Source of the DNA: Thermomicrobiales bacterium
GTDB taxonomy: Bacteria; Chloroflexota; Chloroflexia; Thermomicrobiales; CADCWN01
Direction of reading: 5' to 3'
DNA length: 50,670 nt
Assembly (NCBI GenBank): GCA_030446685.1
Contig: JAUJMV010000018.1
Coordinates: forward strand, 59,287-109,956
Shown here piece by piece: positions 48,626-50,670 of the stretch. Both the position numbers and the translations under genes were made by a program. How positions within the stretch are numbered: position 1 is the first letter of the stretch; every line of letters starts with the position of its first letter. The notes under the pieces were generated by a model. The model saw only the letters and a list, made by a program, of their open reading frames with translations. It had not been told where the DNA came from and made no database searches.

Positions 48626-49255
48626 TTAGCGGTCGCGCCTGGGGCCGACATCGCGCCGCTCCTCGGTCGTGCGGGTCTCCCGCTGCACGGGCCGCTCCTC
48701 CACCGTGTGCGCCTCCCGCGCGACCGGCTGTTGCTCGACCGCGCGCACCTCCCGGGACGTGCGGGCGATGTGCTGCTCGACCTCAACCTCGGTCGAGCGC
48801 GTCACGGCCGCGACCTCCTCCAGCTCGTACTCGCGCTCCCGGCTCACCACCACCTCGCCGGTGATCACCGGCGTCACCGTCGCCTCGACGCGCTCGGCCC
48901 GGATGGGGATGCGCAGCTTCTCGCGCGAGAAGACCTGGTCGACCAGCGGGGCCAGTTCGGCCGCGACGGGCAGGCGGCGCACCGTCGCCCAGGCGCCGGG
49001 CGCCATGCCGCCGGTGGCGAAGGGGGGCTGGTGCCAGCCGAGCGCCTCGATCTCACCCTGCGGCACCGACAGATGGACCTCGTTGCCGCGCAGTTGCGCC
49101 ACCGCCATCAGCGGCACATAGACGTCCTTCTTGAAGATCAGCCCCTGGCGCAGCTTTAGATAGGTCGGGGTGACCTCGTCGATCTCGCCGATCTTCTTGC
49201 CGTCGCGCCCATAGACGACCCAACCCTGCTGCACCCCGCCCACTTGCATGCTCAT
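48626..49255 (-). CDS. PRC-barrel/DUF2171 protein with DUF2382-like stress domain
   Basis: ATG 49255. Residues 1-75 form a PRC-barrel-like module (QQGWVVYGRDGKKIGEIDEV, LIFKKDVYVPLMAVAQLRGN, VHLSVPQGEIEALGW). Residues ~110-190 are DUF2382-like (REKLRIPIRAERVEATVTPV, VVVSREREYELEEVAAVTRS), ending in charged repeats (VEERPVQRETRTTEERRDVG). Such YsnF-like proteins are induced by general stress in other bacteria; the exact role is unknown. 209 residues. Confidence 0.78.
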   Translation of the reverse strand: MSMQVGGVQQGWVVYGRDGKKIGEIDEVTPTYLKLRQGLIFKKDVYVPLMAVAQLRGNEVHLSVPQGEIEALGWHQPPFATGGMAPGAWATVRRLPVAAELAPLVDQVFSREKLRIPIRAERVEATVTPVITGEVVVSREREYELEEVAAVTRSTEVEVEQHIARTSREVRAVEQQPVAREAHTVEERPVQRETRTTEERRDVGPRRDR

Positions 49256-49378
49256 CGTGTCCCAACTCCTCCCGCTCCCGGGCGTACCGCCGCAAGCCGA
49301 GTTCGCGGGCGGACGCCGCCGCCCGCATCGGCCCCTTGCGGTACCCTAAGCATGTTATGTGCCAGAGCATGCGGCGCG

Positions 49379-50044
49379 CTATTCCCGACCGCCTCCGGCC
49401 GCGCCGAGCAGGGCTTGCGCCTCAGCGAGACGGGCGGGGGTGTTGGCGTTGAAGAAGGAGCGCAGCGCCGGGTCGGCGCGGCGCAGTTCGTCAGCGGGGA
49501 CCGGGTACACGCGGACATGGGGGAAGAAGCCGATGATCTTGAAGCGCCCCGCCGCCAGTTGCTCGCGCATCGCCGGCAGCGCACCGCGGCCGTAGATCGC
49601 GTGCAGCGTCTCGTAGACGCCGCCGGCCCCGCCCTGCCGGTTCTCCCCGCGCGGCTCGACCGGCAGGAAGGGGGCCAGCACGTCGTAGTCGCGCGGCCGG
49701 GCGGCCAGCAGGCGCAGCAGCGGGACCGAGAGGAAGGGCATGTCGCAGGCGACGACCAGGCAGTGCTCGTGCGCCGCCCCGGCGACCGCGCTGTAGATGC
49801 CGCCGAGCGCCCCCGCGCCGGGGAAGGCGTCCGGCACGGTGCGCAGCCCCAGGGAGGCGAGCCGGTCGTCGTTGGCGACCAGGAAGGTCTCGTCGGCGAC
49901 CGCGCCGACCGCCGCGACGACCCGCTCGACCAGCGTCGGGCCGTCCGGCGTCAGGCGCAGCAGCGCCTTATCAGTCCCCATCCGCCGGCTCTGCCCGCCG
50001 GCCAGGATCGCCGCGCTCAGCGGCGCGGCGGGCGGGCCGGTCAC
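49379..50044 (-). CDS. mobA: Molybdenum cofactor guanylyltransferase
   Basis: Adds GMP to molybdopterin to make the bis-MGD cofactor. GTG 50044 overlaps the stop of the response regulator (GTGA), so the two are translationally coupled. N-terminal NTP-binding motif SAAILAGGQSRRMGTDKALL, LRTVPDAFPGAGALGGIYSA, LVVACDMPFLSVPLLRLLAA (metal-binding CDMPF), LHAIYGRGALPAMREQLAAG, and C-terminal FFNANTPARLAEAQALLGAA (NxNTP). 221 residues, normal length. Confidence 0.92.
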   Translation of the reverse strand: MTGPPAAPLSAAILAGGQSRRMGTDKALLRLTPDGPTLVERVVAAVGAVADETFLVANDDRLASLGLRTVPDAFPGAGALGGIYSAVAGAAHEHCLVVACDMPFLSVPLLRLLAARPRDYDVLAPFLPVEPRGENRQGGAGGVYETLHAIYGRGALPAMREQLAAGRFKIIGFFPHVRVYPVPADELRRADPALRSFFNANTPARLAEAQALLGAAGGGRE

Positions 50045-50487
50045 GCCAGGCCCGGCAGCGTGCGGGGTTCCGCGGCGGCCGGCTCGGCGGCCTGCGGCCC
50101 GTCGTCGGCCGGGGGGTGCGGCGGGCCGATCAGCTCGACCACGAGGCCGAGCAGATGGTCGAGATCGAACGGTTTCTCCAGGATGCGCACGCCGGTGCTC
50201 GCCAGCTCCTCCGCGTAGCGGCGCGTGCGGTCGGCCGCCGCCGAGCAGAGGATCACGGGGATGGCCCGCGTCTCGTCGTCGGCCAGCAACTGCGACAGGA
50301 TCACCCAGCCGTCGACCTGGCCGAGCACGAGATCGAGGATGATCAGGGCCGGCGCGACCCGCTTGACCCGTTCGAGGATCTGCTCGCCGCCATTGTGCGT
50401 CTCGGGTGCGTACCCCTCGTCTGACAGGAACTCGCGCATGAGTTCGAGGAACTCGGGCGAGTCGTTGATCACCAGGACCGTCTGCAT
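50041..50487 (-). CDS. Response regulator receiver protein
   Basis: ATG 50487 with GGAGAAACG upstream. CheY-like domain: VLVINDSPEFLELMREFLSD, phospho-Asp in ALIILDLVLGQVDGW, PVILCSAAADRTRRYAEEL, and K in VRILEKPFDLDHLLGLVVEL. No output domain; a short Pro/Ala tail follows. 148 residues. It overlaps mobA by four bases. No histidine kinase is next to it in the window. Confidence 0.9.
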   Translation of the reverse strand: MQTVLVINDSPEFLELMREFLSDEGYAPETHNGGEQILERVKRVAPALIILDLVLGQVDGWVILSQLLADDETRAIPVILCSAAADRTRRYAEELASTGVRILEKPFDLDHLLGLVVELIGPPHPPADDGPQAAEPAAAEPRTLPGLA

Positions 50488-50580
50488 GCTCGTTTCTCCG
50501 GCGCGCGGCCCATTCGACGCGGCGGCCCAGCCAACTGAACGCCCTGCATCGCCCATCGCGGGGAATGTGAAGTAGGGGCA

Positions 50581-50610
50581 AGTATACCACCGCCGAGGCG
50601 CAGCGGTCAC
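50581..50610 (-). promoter_or_regulatory. Promoter of the response regulator and mobA
   Basis: Minus strand: -10 TATACT (50586-50581); -35 GTGACC (50610-50605) at 18 bp. About 95 bp before the ATG at 50487. Confidence 0.55.
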
Positions 50611-50670
50611 GAAACGGCACAAACATCCCGCGGCGGTGAGGCGCACTCCCGACCACGGGGCAGGGGGCAG

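Noticed and set aside
48457..48786. Small hydrophobic minus-strand frame downstream of the DUF2382 gene
   Set aside because: It contains a hydrophobic stretch (YAVVVFLALRGAIVLGCVVR) but overlaps the DUF2382 gene in another frame, has no ribosome site and contains the likely desaturase promoter.

Overview
The window is about 70% GC, with short intergenic gaps and clean sigma-A promoters. A CIRCE-controlled hrcA-grpE-dnaK operon, trehalose synthesis by treY/treZ, a UvsE UV endonuclease, GTG starts and several families of intergenic palindromes suggest a Chloroflexota bacterium, probably close to the Thermomicrobia/Sphaerobacter group. That placement is an inference from gene content and style; no rRNA gene is present to confirm it.

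Layout. 1-2 kb: end of a Yip1-like membrane gene and a secreted polysaccharide deacetylase. 2-5.8 kb: heat-shock operon hrcA-grpE-dnaK (minus strand) with promoter and CIRCE operator. 5.9-8.3 kb: a truncated TetR regulator behind palindromic operators, an ArsR-type regulator and a broken methyltransferase, then nested inverted repeats. 8.9-14.1 kb: treZ, treY and a small membrane protein. 14.5-16 kb: an M20 amidohydrolase, a peroxiredoxin remnant and a solitary CRISPR-like repeat. 16.1-22 kb: PQQ-type sugar dehydrogenase, metallophosphoesterase, two YtkA-like membrane-anchored proteins flanking a cytochrome c lipoprotein, and an ECF sigma/anti-sigma pair. The sigma gene and the YtkA operon carry the same promoter (GGAACC-N16-TGTAGTA), so they probably form one regulon. 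22-28.9 kb: a MoxR-type ATPase with a VWA partner, an M29 aminopeptidase and an orphan secretion-type ATPase. 29-34.2 kb: uvsE, a secreted CAP-domain protein and gmd. 34.3-35.1 kb: a lower-GC cassette bounded by inverted repeats. 35.2-46.9 kb: a copper island with two P1B ATPases (CopB type and CopA type), two CsoR repressors with visible operators, CopZ, a cytosolic Cys-rich copper store, a tandem DUF305 lipoprotein, a SHOCT protein, a BNR-repeat protein, a hydrolase and a DedA-type membrane protein. 47-50.7 kb: ferritin-like acyl-ACP desaturase, PRC-barrel/DUF2382 stress protein, MobA and a response regulator.

The most unusual items are: (1) the ECF sigma regulon with its matching promoter pair; (2) a CopA ATPase continued in frame into an extracytoplasmic His-rich, YtkA-like domain; (3) 7-bp tandem repeats at the 3' ends of grpE, the M20 gene, moxR and copA, three of them as inverted pairs; (4) larger inverted-repeat elements. 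Nine one-base indels in short C/G runs break dnaK, the methyltransferase, the sugar dehydrogenase, the cytochrome c, the anti-sigma factor and copA. Because dnaK is normally essential and the changes are all of one kind, I regard most of them as sequencing errors and annotate the reconstructed genes.
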